Part shown: piece after piece, positions 16,829-26,162 of the stretch
How the letters are laid out: the number at the start of each line of letters is the position of its first letter
Position numbering within the stretch: the first letter of the stretch is position 1
Source of the DNA: Fimenecus sp045593555
Lineage (GTDB): Bacteria > Bacillota > Clostridia > Oscillospirales > Acutalibacteraceae
Reading direction: 5' to 3'
Assembly: GCA_045593555.1 (NCBI GenBank)
Contig: JAZNWU010000012.1
Coordinates: forward strand, 1 to 47,435
Length of the DNA stretch: 47,435 bases
Made by a program: the position numbers and the translations under genes
Notes under the pieces: model-generated
Seen by the model: the letters and a program-made list of their open reading frames with translations, nothing else
What the model was told of the DNA's origin: nothing
Databases searched by the model: none

Positions 16829-18097
16829 ATGAGGATTTTAACAATATCAAGAACACCATGGGATAACTCAAATAGCTTTGGCAATACCTTTTCCAATCTT
16901 TTTGGTGGAATGGAAAACATAGAAATATACAATATAGCATGTAGAAACGGAGTTTCAAATAATAACGTTACTGCCAAAGAAATACAAATGACAGATAAAT
17001 CTGTTCTTAAAAGCATCTTGAAATTAACTTTTGACCCCTGCTGGGAGAGTACCAAAACCACAGGTAACAACGAAACAAATAGTGTAATATCAGTAAATGC
17101 AATAAAAAAACGTCATATAAGTTCTTTTGTTATTCGCGATTTAATCTGGAAATTAGGACGATGGAAAAAAAGCAAGGTTTTGAACAACTTTTTAGCAGAA
17201 TGCAAACCAGATGTTGTATATCTGCCAATTTATTCATCACCTTACATGTGCGATATACAACAATACATAGTTGATAAATTAAATGTTCCCGTTGTGGGGC
17301 ATATATCAGATGATGTATACAATATGCCACCAAACTCATCAGGTGTGGCAAAATTATATCGCAAATTTTTACAGAAAAAAATAACAAGACTCATAGAGTC
17401 ATGCCAGTATTTAGATGTTTTTGCTCAAAATATGGCTGATGAATATTCAGAAAGATTTGATATTCCTTGTTATTTGATTGGTAAGGGTGTTACAGAAGAA
17501 GAAATCAATAACATTCCTATATATAAATACGAAAAATCCGGAGCACGAAAAATCATTTATACAGGCAATATAAGCGAAGACCGATTTAGTACATTATCTT
17601 TGCTTGGTAAAACCATAGATGCTCATTTTGATGGTAAAGCAATTATCGAGATTTATACTCAGTCGCTTTTAACAAAAGAAATGAAAAAAGAATTCAATGA
17701 TATTAAATCAATTCAATTAAAAGGTTCTGTTGATAGTGATGAAGTTAAAAAGATTCAACAGACCGCGGACTTGCTTTTACATATTGAAGGTTTTTCTGAA
17801 AAATCTATTTTTGAACTTAAAATGTCGTTTTCTACGAAAATTATTGATTATATGTTAACTGGTATTCCGATTTTAGCGATTGGTCCTAAAGAGGTTAATT
17901 CAATGATTGTGTTAGAACAAAATGACCTTGCTTATGTGGTTACTGAGCCTGATAATGCATGTGAAGTTTTACATGAAATCTTTAATTGTTCTGAATCATG
18001 TAATATTCATAGACAGAACATAATTAATTATTTAAAAGATAAACGACTTATCAATACGATTCAGTCTGAAATGTATAATAGAATGAATTCTTTATAA
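16829..18097 (+). CDS. Putative GT-B glycosyltransferase
   Basis: The 422-residue protein has a diverged two-domain GT-B pattern. An N-terminal ILTISRTPWDNSNSFGNTFSN stretch resembles donor/acceptor domains of GT4-like enzymes, and the middle has IIYTGNISEDRFSTL. The C-terminal HIEGFSEKSIFELKMSFSTK region followed by DYMLTGIPILAIGP occupies the place of the usual EX7E motif. The specific family is not clear. ATG at 16829 has AAGGAGA about 10 nt upstream; a TTG directly before it is an unlikely start. A 73-bp gap follows, the longest within this part of the locus. Confidence 0.75.
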   Translation: MRILTISRTPWDNSNSFGNTFSNLFGGMENIEIYNIACRNGVSNNNVTAKEIQMTDKSVLKSILKLTFDPCWESTKTTGNNETNSVISVNAIKKRHISSFVIRDLIWKLGRWKKSKVLNNFLAECKPDVVYLPIYSSPYMCDIQQYIVDKLNVPVVGHISDDVYNMPPNSSGVAKLYRKFLQKKITRLIESCQYLDVFAQNMADEYSERFDIPCYLIGKGVTEEEINNIPIYKYEKSGARKIIYTGNISEDRFSTLSLLGKTIDAHFDGKAIIEIYTQSLLTKEMKKEFNDIKSIQLKGSVDSDEVKKIQQTADLLLHIEGFSEKSIFELKMSFSTKIIDYMLTGIPILAIGPKEVNSMIVLEQNDLAYVVTEPDNACEVLHEIFNCSESCNIHRQNIINYLKDKRLINTIQSEMYNRMNSL

Positions 18098-18170
18098 AAA
18101 AGTAATTATTGGCTTATTCTTATTGGAGTATGTAAGATTATTTAAAAGCTGATGAAAGGAAGAATAAATC

Positions 18171-18806
18171 ATGAAAAATGTTTTAATTATTGGTGCTCAT
18201 TATGATGATGCAGAACTTGGTGCAGGTGGAACTGCTGCAAAACTTGTTGCAGAAGGTAAAAATGTGTATAAATTAACTTTAACTGACAATGTTACCAGAT
18301 TTCACCATATGAATATAAATGTGGAATATGAAACAAGTGTTTCTCAAAGTTTAAAAGCTTGTGAGATTTTAGGCGTAAAAGAGATTACAGAATTTGAGCC
18401 AATAGAGTGTACTAAATTGGTTTACTGTACTGAAACTATGCAAAAAGTGGAGAACATCATATACAAATATAATATTGATACTGTATTTATGCATTTTGAT
18501 AGCGATATGAATCAGGACCATGTTGAAGCAGCAAAAATATGTCTTACAGCTGCAAGGCATTGTGACAATATTTTTCAATATCAGAGTAATGGATATGTAT
18601 TGAATAACGCATTTTACCCAACATATTTTGTTGATATAAGTGACTATGTTGATAAGAAAATTAGCGCTTTAGAGCAGTATGGTGAGGAGCATAACAGATT
18701 TAATAAATTGTTCCAAATAAATGTTGAAAGAAATCATGTGATGGGATATTCAAATAAGGTGGAGTATGCTGAAGGATTCAGACCAATCAAAGTTTTAATG
18801 AGGTGA
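18171..18806 (+). CDS. PIG-L/LmbE-family N-deacetylase
   Basis: The 211-residue protein is a zinc-dependent deacetylase of the PIG-L family, which removes acetyl groups from GlcNAc-type sugars. The signature AHxDD is at H10, D12 and D13 (written AHYDD, where most members have AHPDD), and the downstream HFDSDMNQDHVEAAK supplies the third zinc ligand. It has the expected compact length and no signal peptide, so it acts in the cytoplasm on a sugar nucleotide or lipid-linked glycan. AAAGGAAG precedes the ATG. It ends 4 nt before a formyltransferase gene, suggesting that the amine it exposes is then formylated. Confidence 0.9.
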   Translation: MKNVLIIGAHYDDAELGAGGTAAKLVAEGKNVYKLTLTDNVTRFHHMNINVEYETSVSQSLKACEILGVKEITEFEPIECTKLVYCTETMQKVENIIYKYNIDTVFMHFDSDMNQDHVEAAKICLTAARHCDNIFQYQSNGYVLNNAFYPTYFVDISDYVDKKISALEQYGEEHNRFNKLFQINVERNHVMGYSNKVEYAEGFRPIKVLMR

Positions 18807-18810
18807 GTTA

Positions 18811-19743
18811 ATGGGAAAAGTTTTGTTCGTGGCTTGTACTAATGTGGGCCAGGCTATGATAGATGGAATTATGCATTCTGAAAAAATCAAAAGTGAGATA
18901 GTTGGCATTGTAAATTTGAATATTAAACGAGGCATAGATAAGGCAAACTATCATACATATTTAGATGTTGCAGAAAAGTATAACATACCATTACATTTTT
19001 GTAATAATGTAAATGACCAAGTTACTTTAAATTGGATAAAAGACAAAGCGCCTGACATTATTATACAAACTGGTTGGTCACAAAAGTTTAAACCAGAATT
19101 ATTAAGTATTCCTACATATGGCTGTATCGGTGAACATCCTGCGCCATTGCCTAAAGGACGTGGTGCTGCATGTGTGAATTGGGCAATACTTACAGGTGAA
19201 ACAGAATGGGGCGACACCTTCTTTAAAATGGTGGATGAATATGACCGTGGAGAAGTTTATGCTCAGCAGTTTTTTGAGATTAAAGAGTATGATGATGTAA
19301 AAACTGTTTACGATAAGGTTGCAATATGTTCAAAGAATATTATTCTTGAGAACATAGATAAATGGAGCAATGGTATTTTTGAAACAATTGAACTTGACGA
19401 AAGTATTGCAACGTATTATAAAAGAAGAACTCCAGATGATGGACTTATAGATTTTAATAGAAGTGCTAAGGAAGTGCATGATTTTATTCGTGCACAAACA
19501 GAACCCTACCCCGGTGCTTTCTTTATGTATAATAATATGAAGGTTTTCGTATTATCATCTGCAAATACAAAAAAGAGTTATGCAGAAAAAAGTGTTGGAG
19601 AAATTGTCGGGTCAACAGAAACCGGCGGAATATTAGTTGTGTGTGGTGACAAGAAAGCGATAGAACTAAGACGATATCGTATGTTGGATAACTCATATGG
19701 TTGGTTTTCTGAAAATGCCATATTCAAAAATAGAATTTTATAA
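18811..19743 (+). CDS. Formyltetrahydrofolate-dependent (sugar) N-formyltransferase-like protein
   Basis: The 310-residue protein has the formyltransferase N-domain and the C-terminal ArnA/Fmt-like part (RRTPDDGLIDF, then EPYPGAF near residue 233). The active-site region reads GCIGEHPAPLPKGRG with His109, and the catalytic Asp is D145 in DEYDRGEV. In ArnA and Fmt the motif is Asn-x-His; here the Asn position is Gly107, so this is either a variant subfamily or a changed enzyme. It shows no clear tRNA-binding extension. Placed directly after the PIG-L deacetylase, it is best read as a sugar N-formyltransferase; a tRNA formyltransferase is unlikely in this setting. Confidence 0.82.
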   Translation: MGKVLFVACTNVGQAMIDGIMHSEKIKSEIVGIVNLNIKRGIDKANYHTYLDVAEKYNIPLHFCNNVNDQVTLNWIKDKAPDIIIQTGWSQKFKPELLSIPTYGCIGEHPAPLPKGRGAACVNWAILTGETEWGDTFFKMVDEYDRGEVYAQQFFEIKEYDDVKTVYDKVAICSKNIILENIDKWSNGIFETIELDESIATYYKRRTPDDGLIDFNRSAKEVHDFIRAQTEPYPGAFFMYNNMKVFVLSSANTKKSYAEKSVGEIVGSTETGGILVVCGDKKAIELRRYRMLDNSYGWFSENAIFKNRIL

Positions 19744-19778
19744 AATAGATTATTTAGAATAACTGAAAGGATAGCAAG

Positions 19779-20843
19779 ATGACAATATATTTAATAAATA
19801 TCGTATTGATTCTTGGATTTGGATTTATGTTTATACATATAAATCCGTCAGATAATAAAAAGAAAGTATATTGTACTATTTGTGCTATACAATGGATACT
19901 GCTTTCAGGATTGCGAGATTGGTCAGTAGGTAATGATACCAAACAATATGCTATTTATTTTGAAGAAGGATTGACTACACCGTGGTCTACTGTTTTATCA
20001 AATTGCTGGAATTATTTGTTAGGCAGGAATATTAATGTAAAAGACCCGGGATATTATTTGCTTCAAAAAATATTTCAGATTTTTACAGATAATTATCAAT
20101 TGTGGTTGTTTTTTATTGCAATAGTTTTCACAGGTCTTATGGCTCGTTGGATATATAAGTATTCATCAATGCCTGATATCAGCTTTCTTATCTATTCTGT
20201 TCTGTTCTTTTCTTTTTATGCTGTAACAGGACATAGACAGACTCTTGCAACAGCACTTATTGTATTTTTGGGATATGAATATGCGAAAAAGAGACAACTT
20301 GTGAAATTTGCAATCGTTGCTTTTATTGCATTTATGTTACACAAGTCATCTCTTGTGTTTATAGTATATTACTTTTTGGCTCATATTAGTATTACGCCTT
20401 TATATGTTTCGATAATGCTTGCCATATCAGTTGGTATTGCTTTGTCAGGTAAACAGCTGTACGGACCTATTGCATTGTTTTTAGGCTTTGATGATGAACA
20501 GGTTGACTATTCTGTTGGTGGAGCAGAAACCTATGCAACTGTTCTTGTTTTATTATGTATAGTTGCACTATGTTTTTATCCTTGGATTAACAAAAGACGA
20601 AAAGATTCCAAATATTTGTATAACATGCTTTTCCTGACTTTTACTACAACACTTCTTGTTTATCAAAATCAAACCTTTATGCGTATTCAGCAGTACTTTT
20701 CACTTGTAATTATGATTTTTATTCCTGAACTTATTCAGTCATTTGATAAAAATTATAGAGTTTTACCGTATTTGTTTGTTGTGGGATTCCTTTGCGCATA
20801 TTTCTTCCGTATTCAACCAGGTTACAGTTTCTTCTTTATATAA
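19779..20843 (+). CDS. EpsG/Wzy-like polysaccharide polymerase
   Basis: The 354-residue membrane protein has about ten hydrophobic segments. The early signature LRDWSVGNDTKQY (about residues 45-57) is typical of EpsG-type proteins, which usually have an LRD...GxDTxxY motif, and a periplasm-facing loop contains GHRQTLATAL. It is expected to join flipped lipid-linked repeat units outside the membrane. The gene sits centrally among glycosyltransferases, as Wzy genes usually do. Confidence 0.85.
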   Translation: MTIYLINIVLILGFGFMFIHINPSDNKKKVYCTICAIQWILLSGLRDWSVGNDTKQYAIYFEEGLTTPWSTVLSNCWNYLLGRNINVKDPGYYLLQKIFQIFTDNYQLWLFFIAIVFTGLMARWIYKYSSMPDISFLIYSVLFFSFYAVTGHRQTLATALIVFLGYEYAKKRQLVKFAIVAFIAFMLHKSSLVFIVYYFLAHISITPLYVSIMLAISVGIALSGKQLYGPIALFLGFDDEQVDYSVGGAETYATVLVLLCIVALCFYPWINKRRKDSKYLYNMLFLTFTTTLLVYQNQTFMRIQQYFSLVIMIFIPELIQSFDKNYRVLPYLFVVGFLCAYFFRIQPGYSFFFI

Positions 20844-20869
20844 TAAAAAAACAGAAAGGGTGAGATAGC

Positions 20870-22072
20870 ATGAAAGTTTTACAAATCAATGCAGTTTATG
20901 GATATAGAAGCACAGGCATTATTGTAAGAGATATAGAAAATATTTTAAACGATAATGGTCATACATCTTATGTGGTATATCAGACGGCAATTAACTCACC
21001 TGAAAATTCATATAAAATAGGTAATAAGTTGGATTGGAAAGTTCATGCTCTATACTCAAGATTGTTTGGCAGACAAGGATATGCCAGTTGCTATTCGACC
21101 AAACGTATGATAAAATATATCAAGAGTATTTCGCCTGATATTGTGCACTTACATAATCTGCATAGCAATTATATAAATCTTAACATGCTGTGTGACTTTT
21201 TGGGAGAATACAAAATTCCTACTGTTATCACAATGCACGATTGTTGGTATTTTACAGGCAAATGTACACATTATACTGCTGTAAAATGTGATAAGTGGCA
21301 AACATCCTGCGGAAACTGTCCTCAGAACAAAAATGAACAACCGAGTTTGTTTATAGACTGCACATCTAAAGTGCTTAAAGACAGAACAGAACATTTAAAT
21401 AAGATACATAATCTAACACTTGTTGGTTGCAGCAATTGGATATCTGGTGAAGTAGAAAAATCTTTGCTCAAAAATGCACGGATTGAGGTAGTATATAATG
21501 GCGTTGATACAAGTGTATTTACACCTCACGAAAGCGATTTCAAGAAAAAATACAATCTAGAAAATGACTTTATTATTTTGGGCATGGCGAATAAATGGTG
21601 CCTTGATATAAATAAAACTGCTGTAGAAAAAATAATACAGGAAAATTTAGATGCAAAAATCGTGATTGTCGGCTGTAATCATGAACAAAAAGATAGTTTT
21701 AAACAATACAAAAATGTTCTCTGTTTAGGTTTTGTAAGTGATAGACAGGAACTTGCTGATATTTATTCTGCAAGTGATGTTTTTGTAAATCTTACTCATG
21801 CTGATACATTACCAACAGTTAATATGGAAAGCATTTGTTGTGGTACTCCTGTAATTACATATAATTGTTGTGGAAGCCCTGAGCTCGTTGACAGTGACAG
21901 CGGATTTGTTGTGGAAGAATATGATGTCGATTCTCTTTTACTGAAAATAAAACAAATCAAAAAAGAACCGTTGCTTTTTGATGTAAAAGAAAAACAAAAG
22001 AAATTTGATAAAAATACTTGTTATAACAGTTATTTGAATATTTATAATTCTCTTTTGGAGCAAGTGTTATAA
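20870..22072 (+). CDS. Glycosyltransferase family 4 (WcaC-like)
   Basis: The 400-residue GT-B protein has N-terminal VLQINAVYGYRSTGIIVRDI and DIVHLHNLHSNYINL, a Cys-rich insertion typical of this subgroup (MHDCWYFTGKCTHY ... CGNCPQNK), and a C-terminal donor site with LTHADTLPTVNMESICCGTP. The Cys cluster suggests a metal- or disulfide-stabilised loop. The specific sugar is unknown. GGGTGAGA precedes the ATG. Confidence 0.88.
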   Translation: MKVLQINAVYGYRSTGIIVRDIENILNDNGHTSYVVYQTAINSPENSYKIGNKLDWKVHALYSRLFGRQGYASCYSTKRMIKYIKSISPDIVHLHNLHSNYINLNMLCDFLGEYKIPTVITMHDCWYFTGKCTHYTAVKCDKWQTSCGNCPQNKNEQPSLFIDCTSKVLKDRTEHLNKIHNLTLVGCSNWISGEVEKSLLKNARIEVVYNGVDTSVFTPHESDFKKKYNLENDFIILGMANKWCLDINKTAVEKIIQENLDAKIVIVGCNHEQKDSFKQYKNVLCLGFVSDRQELADIYSASDVFVNLTHADTLPTVNMESICCGTPVITYNCCGSPELVDSDSGFVVEEYDVDSLLLKIKQIKKEPLLFDVKEKQKKFDKNTCYNSYLNIYNSLLEQVL

Positions 22073-22118
22073 CATATTTGCAAATGAGGATTAATTATTA
22101 TTTTTTGTGAGGATTTTT

Positions 22119-22865
22119 ATGAAAATACTGATTACCGGTGCAGGTGGATTCATCGGCAAAAATCTTACTGCCAGATTAAATGAATTGATAGAGGATGTTA
22201 TTATATACTACTATGATATAGAAACACCTGAAGAATATTTGGATGACTTTGCTAAAGATTGTGATTTTGTCTATAATTTTGCAGCTGTTCATAGACCTAA
22301 ATCAGAGGATGAATTTGATGTTGTGAACCATAAGTTCTTTTGTGGTTTATTGAATTTACTAAAAAAACACAATAACAAATGTCCTGTTTTATATACATCA
22401 TCAATTCAGGCAGATAATGGCACAAAATATGGTGAAAGTAAGATAGCAGCAGAAAAAGCTTTGATTGAATATGGTAAGGAAACAGGCAATCGTATTGTTA
22501 TATATCGTCTTACTAATACTTTTGGCAGATGGGCTACTCCAAACCATCATTCTGTAGTGGCGACATTTTGCTATAACCTTGTTAACGATATTGAACTTTC
22601 AATAAGTAACCGTGATATTTTGATGAATTTTTATTACATAGATGATGTTGTTGATTCTTTTGTAAAACAACTAAAAGGTGATGTAACAGCTTGTGATGAT
22701 GGAATATTCCGTTTGACAGATGATAAAATTTATAGCATAACTTTAGGTGAACTTGCTGACAAATTAACATATATCAGCAAATGTGTGAAGAATAACATAA
22801 TGCCTGATTTAAATAAAGATATTGATAATAAACTTTACATCACATATTTATCTTATTGCAAATAG
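22119..22865 (+). CDS. CapF/WbjC-like SDR reductase lacking the C-terminal cupin domain
   Basis: The 248-residue protein matches the N-terminal SDR domain of CapF along its whole length: ILITGAGGFIGKNL, NFAAVHRPKSEDEF, TSSIQA...YGESK (YxxxK), and YYIDDVVDSF. It stops at ITYLSYCK, exactly where the full paralogue in this locus (30897-32042) continues from STYLSYLPKDK into its cupin. The next gene begins 12 nt later, so the cupin is cleanly missing and no frameshift is visible. In CapF the cupin does the 3-epimerisation and the SDR the 4-keto reduction, so this form should reduce only. AGGA lies 5 nt before the ATG; an upstream GTG (22107) is less likely. Confidence 0.85.
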   Translation: MKILITGAGGFIGKNLTARLNELIEDVIIYYYDIETPEEYLDDFAKDCDFVYNFAAVHRPKSEDEFDVVNHKFFCGLLNLLKKHNNKCPVLYTSSIQADNGTKYGESKIAAEKALIEYGKETGNRIVIYRLTNTFGRWATPNHHSVVATFCYNLVNDIELSISNRDILMNFYYIDDVVDSFVKQLKGDVTACDDGIFRLTDDKIYSITLGELADKLTYISKCVKNNIMPDLNKDIDNKLYITYLSYCK

Positions 22866-22876
22866 AAGGGTTTAAT

Positions 22877-24010
22877 ATGAAAACTGTTTTTATTACAAAT
22901 ACACTTGACCACTATCATCTTCCTGCGTGTGAAGAAGCGTATAAACAGCTTGGGTCAGATTTTACATTTATAGCTACAGTTCCTATGGAAGAATCAAAAA
23001 AACAGTTAGGTTTTACTGATTATAGTACAATTTGTCCTTATGCACTTAATGCTTGGGAAACGGAAGAAAATTATAAAAAAGCAACAGAACTCTGTGATAA
23101 TGCTGATATTGTAATTATTGGTGCTGCATCTGAAAAATTTGTAGAAAAACGCCTTCTTAAAAACAAACTTACATTTTTCTTTAGTGAAAGATTATTTAAA
23201 AAAGGTATTATTTCTTTATTTAAACCTTATAATGCAATAAGTCTGTACAAAAGATTTACAAAATTCAGAAAAAAAAGTAATTGTTATATTTTATGTTCAG
23301 GTTATTATGCACCAAGAGATTTTAAAATTATCGGCATAAAACAGGAGAAACTTTTACGATGGGGATATTTTTCAGCAGTAAAAGAACTAACACGTAAATA
23401 TGATAATGACATTGTCACACTTTTATGGACAGGTCGTTTTGTAAAACTTAAACATCCTGAATTTGCTTTAGAAGCAGCAAAAAAATTACAACGGAATAAT
23501 ATAAATTTTAAAATGATTTTTATCGGTATGGGTCCGATGCAGAAAAAAATGCAAGAATATATTGATAAAAATCACCTTAATGAAAATGTGAAAATTCTTG
23601 GTAGTATGCCTACCGAAGAAGTACAAAAACATATGGATAATGCTGATATAGCACTATTTACTTCTGACAGAAGAGAGGGCTGGGGTGCAGTTGTTAACGA
23701 AGCAATGGTTGGCGGTTGTGCCGTTGTGGCAAGTGATGCTGCTGGATGTAGTAAAAGCCTGATAAAAAATGGTGTGAATGGTTTCGTGTATAGTCATCCG
23801 GATAAGCAGGAATTTTTTGAATATGTAATAAAATTGACAAAAGATAAAGAACTTAGGAAAAAATTAGGAATTAATGCCAATAAAACATTGCTAGAAAAAT
23901 GGAATGGTACCGAAGGAATGAAGCGATTATTAGAATTGAGTCGTGCAATTCTTACAGGTAAAGAGACGATTGAATATGAAGATGGTCCATGTTCTATAGC
24001 AAGAGATTAG
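22877..24010 (+). CDS. Glycosyltransferase family 4
   Basis: The 377-residue GT-B protein has VFITNTLDHYHLPACEEAY at the N terminus. In the second half are LLWTGRFVKLKHPEFALEAA, IGMGPMQKKMQEYI and the donor-site motif RREGWGAVVNEAMVGGCAVV with its EX7E-like spacing. GAAGGG at 22864-22869 is 7 nt before the ATG at 22877 and overlaps the stop of the SDR gene, so the two are coupled. The sugar specificity is unknown. Confidence 0.88.
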   Translation: MKTVFITNTLDHYHLPACEEAYKQLGSDFTFIATVPMEESKKQLGFTDYSTICPYALNAWETEENYKKATELCDNADIVIIGAASEKFVEKRLLKNKLTFFFSERLFKKGIISLFKPYNAISLYKRFTKFRKKSNCYILCSGYYAPRDFKIIGIKQEKLLRWGYFSAVKELTRKYDNDIVTLLWTGRFVKLKHPEFALEAAKKLQRNNINFKMIFIGMGPMQKKMQEYIDKNHLNENVKILGSMPTEEVQKHMDNADIALFTSDRREGWGAVVNEAMVGGCAVVASDAAGCSKSLIKNGVNGFVYSHPDKQEFFEYVIKLTKDKELRKKLGINANKTLLEKWNGTEGMKRLLELSRAILTGKETIEYEDGPCSIARD

Positions 24011-24013
24011 AGG

Positions 24014-24973
24014 GTGAAGGAAATAAAATTCTCTGTTATTGTACCTGTATATAATGCTGAAAAATACATAGCAAAATGCATTGAAAGTATTCTGAACCAA
24101 ACAGAAGATGATTTGGAACTGATATTGGTGGATGACGGTTCACCTGATAATAGTGGCATAATTTGCGATAAATATGCTACAAAAGACAATAGAGTAAAGG
24201 TGTTTCATCAGGAAAATGGTGGTGTGTGTGCTGCACGAAATACAGGATTGAAACACGCATCGGGAGAGTATCTCTCTTTTGTTGATTCAGATGATTATCT
24301 TGAAAGTAATGCACTGGAAGTATTGTACAATGATATTGTGACTCATAATGCAGATGTTTCTTGTGCACTTATGAAAAATGATAGTAATCAAGGTAAACAT
24401 AATCTTGAAAATGGTGTATATGAGGTTTGGCATGATTCTGATGCGATAAAAAATGCGCTTTTAGATAATCCTTTTACATATTCTTCGTGTGCAAAATTAT
24501 TTAAAAAAGAGTTAATCGGCAATATTCGTTTTGAAGAAGGAAGAAAAATTCACGAAGACAGCTTTTTTGTGTTTTGTTGTTTTTTAAAACAACCGACTGT
24601 TGTTGTGAGAAATGTTGGTGTATATAATTATGAGAATAATCCCAACAGTGTTTCACATGCTGAGTTTTCAGAAAAGTTTTTTGATATTCTATATTTTGCC
24701 AATAAAAAGAAAGAAATGGTGATTAGCAAATTTCCTGAGTTTGATGCTGAGGCAAATAATACAATTGTCAAGGCTAATCTTGCAATGCTTCATGCTTTTT
24801 GTAATACTAATGATAAAGAGTATAAAAAAGATATAAAAGAATGCATTAGAACTATTAAAAAACTAAAAAAGTATTTTGTTCCTGCAATACAGGGGGATAA
24901 GAAATTCTTCTTAGTTGTCACTAATAATTTGTATTGGGTATTTAAAATTTACTATAACTTGAAATATAAATAG
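24014..24973 (+). CDS. Glycosyltransferase family 2
   Basis: The 319-residue GT-A protein begins with FSVIVPVYNAEKYI, has VDDGSPDNSG near residue 39 and a DxD motif at D91-S-D93 (FVDSDD). It resembles the other family 2 enzyme of the locus (15776) but differs in its C-terminal half. The start is a GTG at 24014 with AGAGG too close to be ideal; I see no better-spaced ATG, so translation may depend on the gene ending 3 nt upstream. It ends with a short hydrophobic and basic tail. Confidence 0.86.
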   Translation: MKEIKFSVIVPVYNAEKYIAKCIESILNQTEDDLELILVDDGSPDNSGIICDKYATKDNRVKVFHQENGGVCAARNTGLKHASGEYLSFVDSDDYLESNALEVLYNDIVTHNADVSCALMKNDSNQGKHNLENGVYEVWHDSDAIKNALLDNPFTYSSCAKLFKKELIGNIRFEEGRKIHEDSFFVFCCFLKQPTVVVRNVGVYNYENNPNSVSHAEFSEKFFDILYFANKKKEMVISKFPEFDAEANNTIVKANLAMLHAFCNTNDKEYKKDIKECIRTIKKLKKYFVPAIQGDKKFFLVVTNNLYWVFKIYYNLKYK

Positions 24974-24980
24974 GTGTTAT

Positions 24981-26162
24981 ATGAAAGAAATTCTAATTGT
25001 TTCTGACAGCCTTTCAACAGGTGGCCTTGAAAAAACATTAATAGATTTATGCAATAATCTGGATTACACCAAGTATAGTGTTGATTTATATTTATTTAAC
25101 GATGGCAGAGATTTAATGCCACAGCTTAATAAGAATGTAAACTTACTACCGGATTCACCGTATTTTAGTACGGTATTTAATCAGCCTATATCAAATGCCA
25201 TAAAAATATTGCTTAAACAAAAAAGAATTGACTTAGTTTTATATAGAATTTTCAGATTTGTAAAAGCTCGATTAGGTTTAAATAGTTTTTCTAAAATTGA
25301 TTGGTTTTATCAGAAAAAAACTATGTTAAAGATGGACAAGCAGTACGATGTTGCAATTGGTTTTGCAGAGGGAAGTGCTTGTTATTATGTTGCTGATTGT
25401 GTAGATGCAAAAGTGAAAAATATGTGGATACATACTGATATAAAGCAGATTAATTCAAATTATGCTCTTGATAGTATGGCTTTTGAAAGAGCAGACCATA
25501 TCTGTACTGTATCACAGAACTCAAAAAATTCGTTAGCAGAGTTTTTTCCACAGTATAAAGAAAAAATCAATGTATTTACTTTGCCATCTCTTTTCGATTT
25601 TGACCATATTAATAGTTTGGCAAATGAGCCTAACGAAATGGATAACTCAACGATAAATATTTTGTCAGTAGGCAGACTTGTAGAACTTAAAGGTTTTCAT
25701 TTGTGTCCCGTGGTATTAAAGCACTTGATTGACGAAGGCTATAAGGTAAAATGGTATGTAGCAGGTGATGGACCGTATCGTTCTGTGCTTGAAGATTTAA
25801 TTGATAAGTTTAATCTTAAAGAGAGTTTTATATTGCTCGGTAACACAGATAATCCATATACCTATATAAAAAGTTCAGATATTTGTGTCCAACCATCAAG
25901 TTATGAGGGTCTAAGCCTTGTAGTATACGAAGAAAAATACTTTAAAAAACCTGTTGTTTGTACAGGAATTAAAGGTAATTTGGAAATGATATCAAATGAA
26001 AAAAATGGTATCATTATAGAACGTAATAGCGAAAGTATTTACAAAGCAGTAAAACAGCTTATTGATAACCCAGAATTATTAATAGAAATAGGCAATACGC
26101 CTGCCATAAACTTTGTTGATAAAAAAACAACCATAAATAATTTAGAGAAGATGTTTAGATGA
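24981..26162 (+). CDS. Glycosyltransferase family 4
   Basis: The 393-residue GT-B protein has LIVSDSLSTGGLEKTLIDLC at the N terminus (the Gly-rich acceptor loop), WIHTDIKQI in the middle, then ILSVGRLVELKGFHL, YVAGDGPYRSVLEDL and the donor motif SSYEGLSLVVYEEKYFKKPV. Its stop overlaps the start of the flippase gene by 4 nt (ATGA), so the two are coupled. Specificity is unknown. Confidence 0.88.
   Translation: MKEILIVSDSLSTGGLEKTLIDLCNNLDYTKYSVDLYLFNDGRDLMPQLNKNVNLLPDSPYFSTVFNQPISNAIKILLKQKRIDLVLYRIFRFVKARLGLNSFSKIDWFYQKKTMLKMDKQYDVAIGFAEGSACYYVADCVDAKVKNMWIHTDIKQINSNYALDSMAFERADHICTVSQNSKNSLAEFFPQYKEKINVFTLPSLFDFDHINSLANEPNEMDNSTINILSVGRLVELKGFHLCPVVLKHLIDEGYKVKWYVAGDGPYRSVLEDLIDKFNLKESFILLGNTDNPYTYIKSSDICVQPSSYEGLSLVVYEEKYFKKPVVCTGIKGNLEMISNEKNGIIIERNSESIYKAVKQLIDNPELLIEIGNTPAINFVDKKTTINNLEKMFR

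Noticed and set aside
18811..19743. Methionyl-tRNA formyltransferase
   Set aside because: The gene lies within a glycan operon, its active-site motif differs from that of Fmt, and its second half resembles the sugar enzyme ArnA.
22119..22865. Pseudogene of capF
   Set aside because: The SDR active site is intact, the stop falls at the domain border, no cupin remnants follow, and the next gene is coupled to it.
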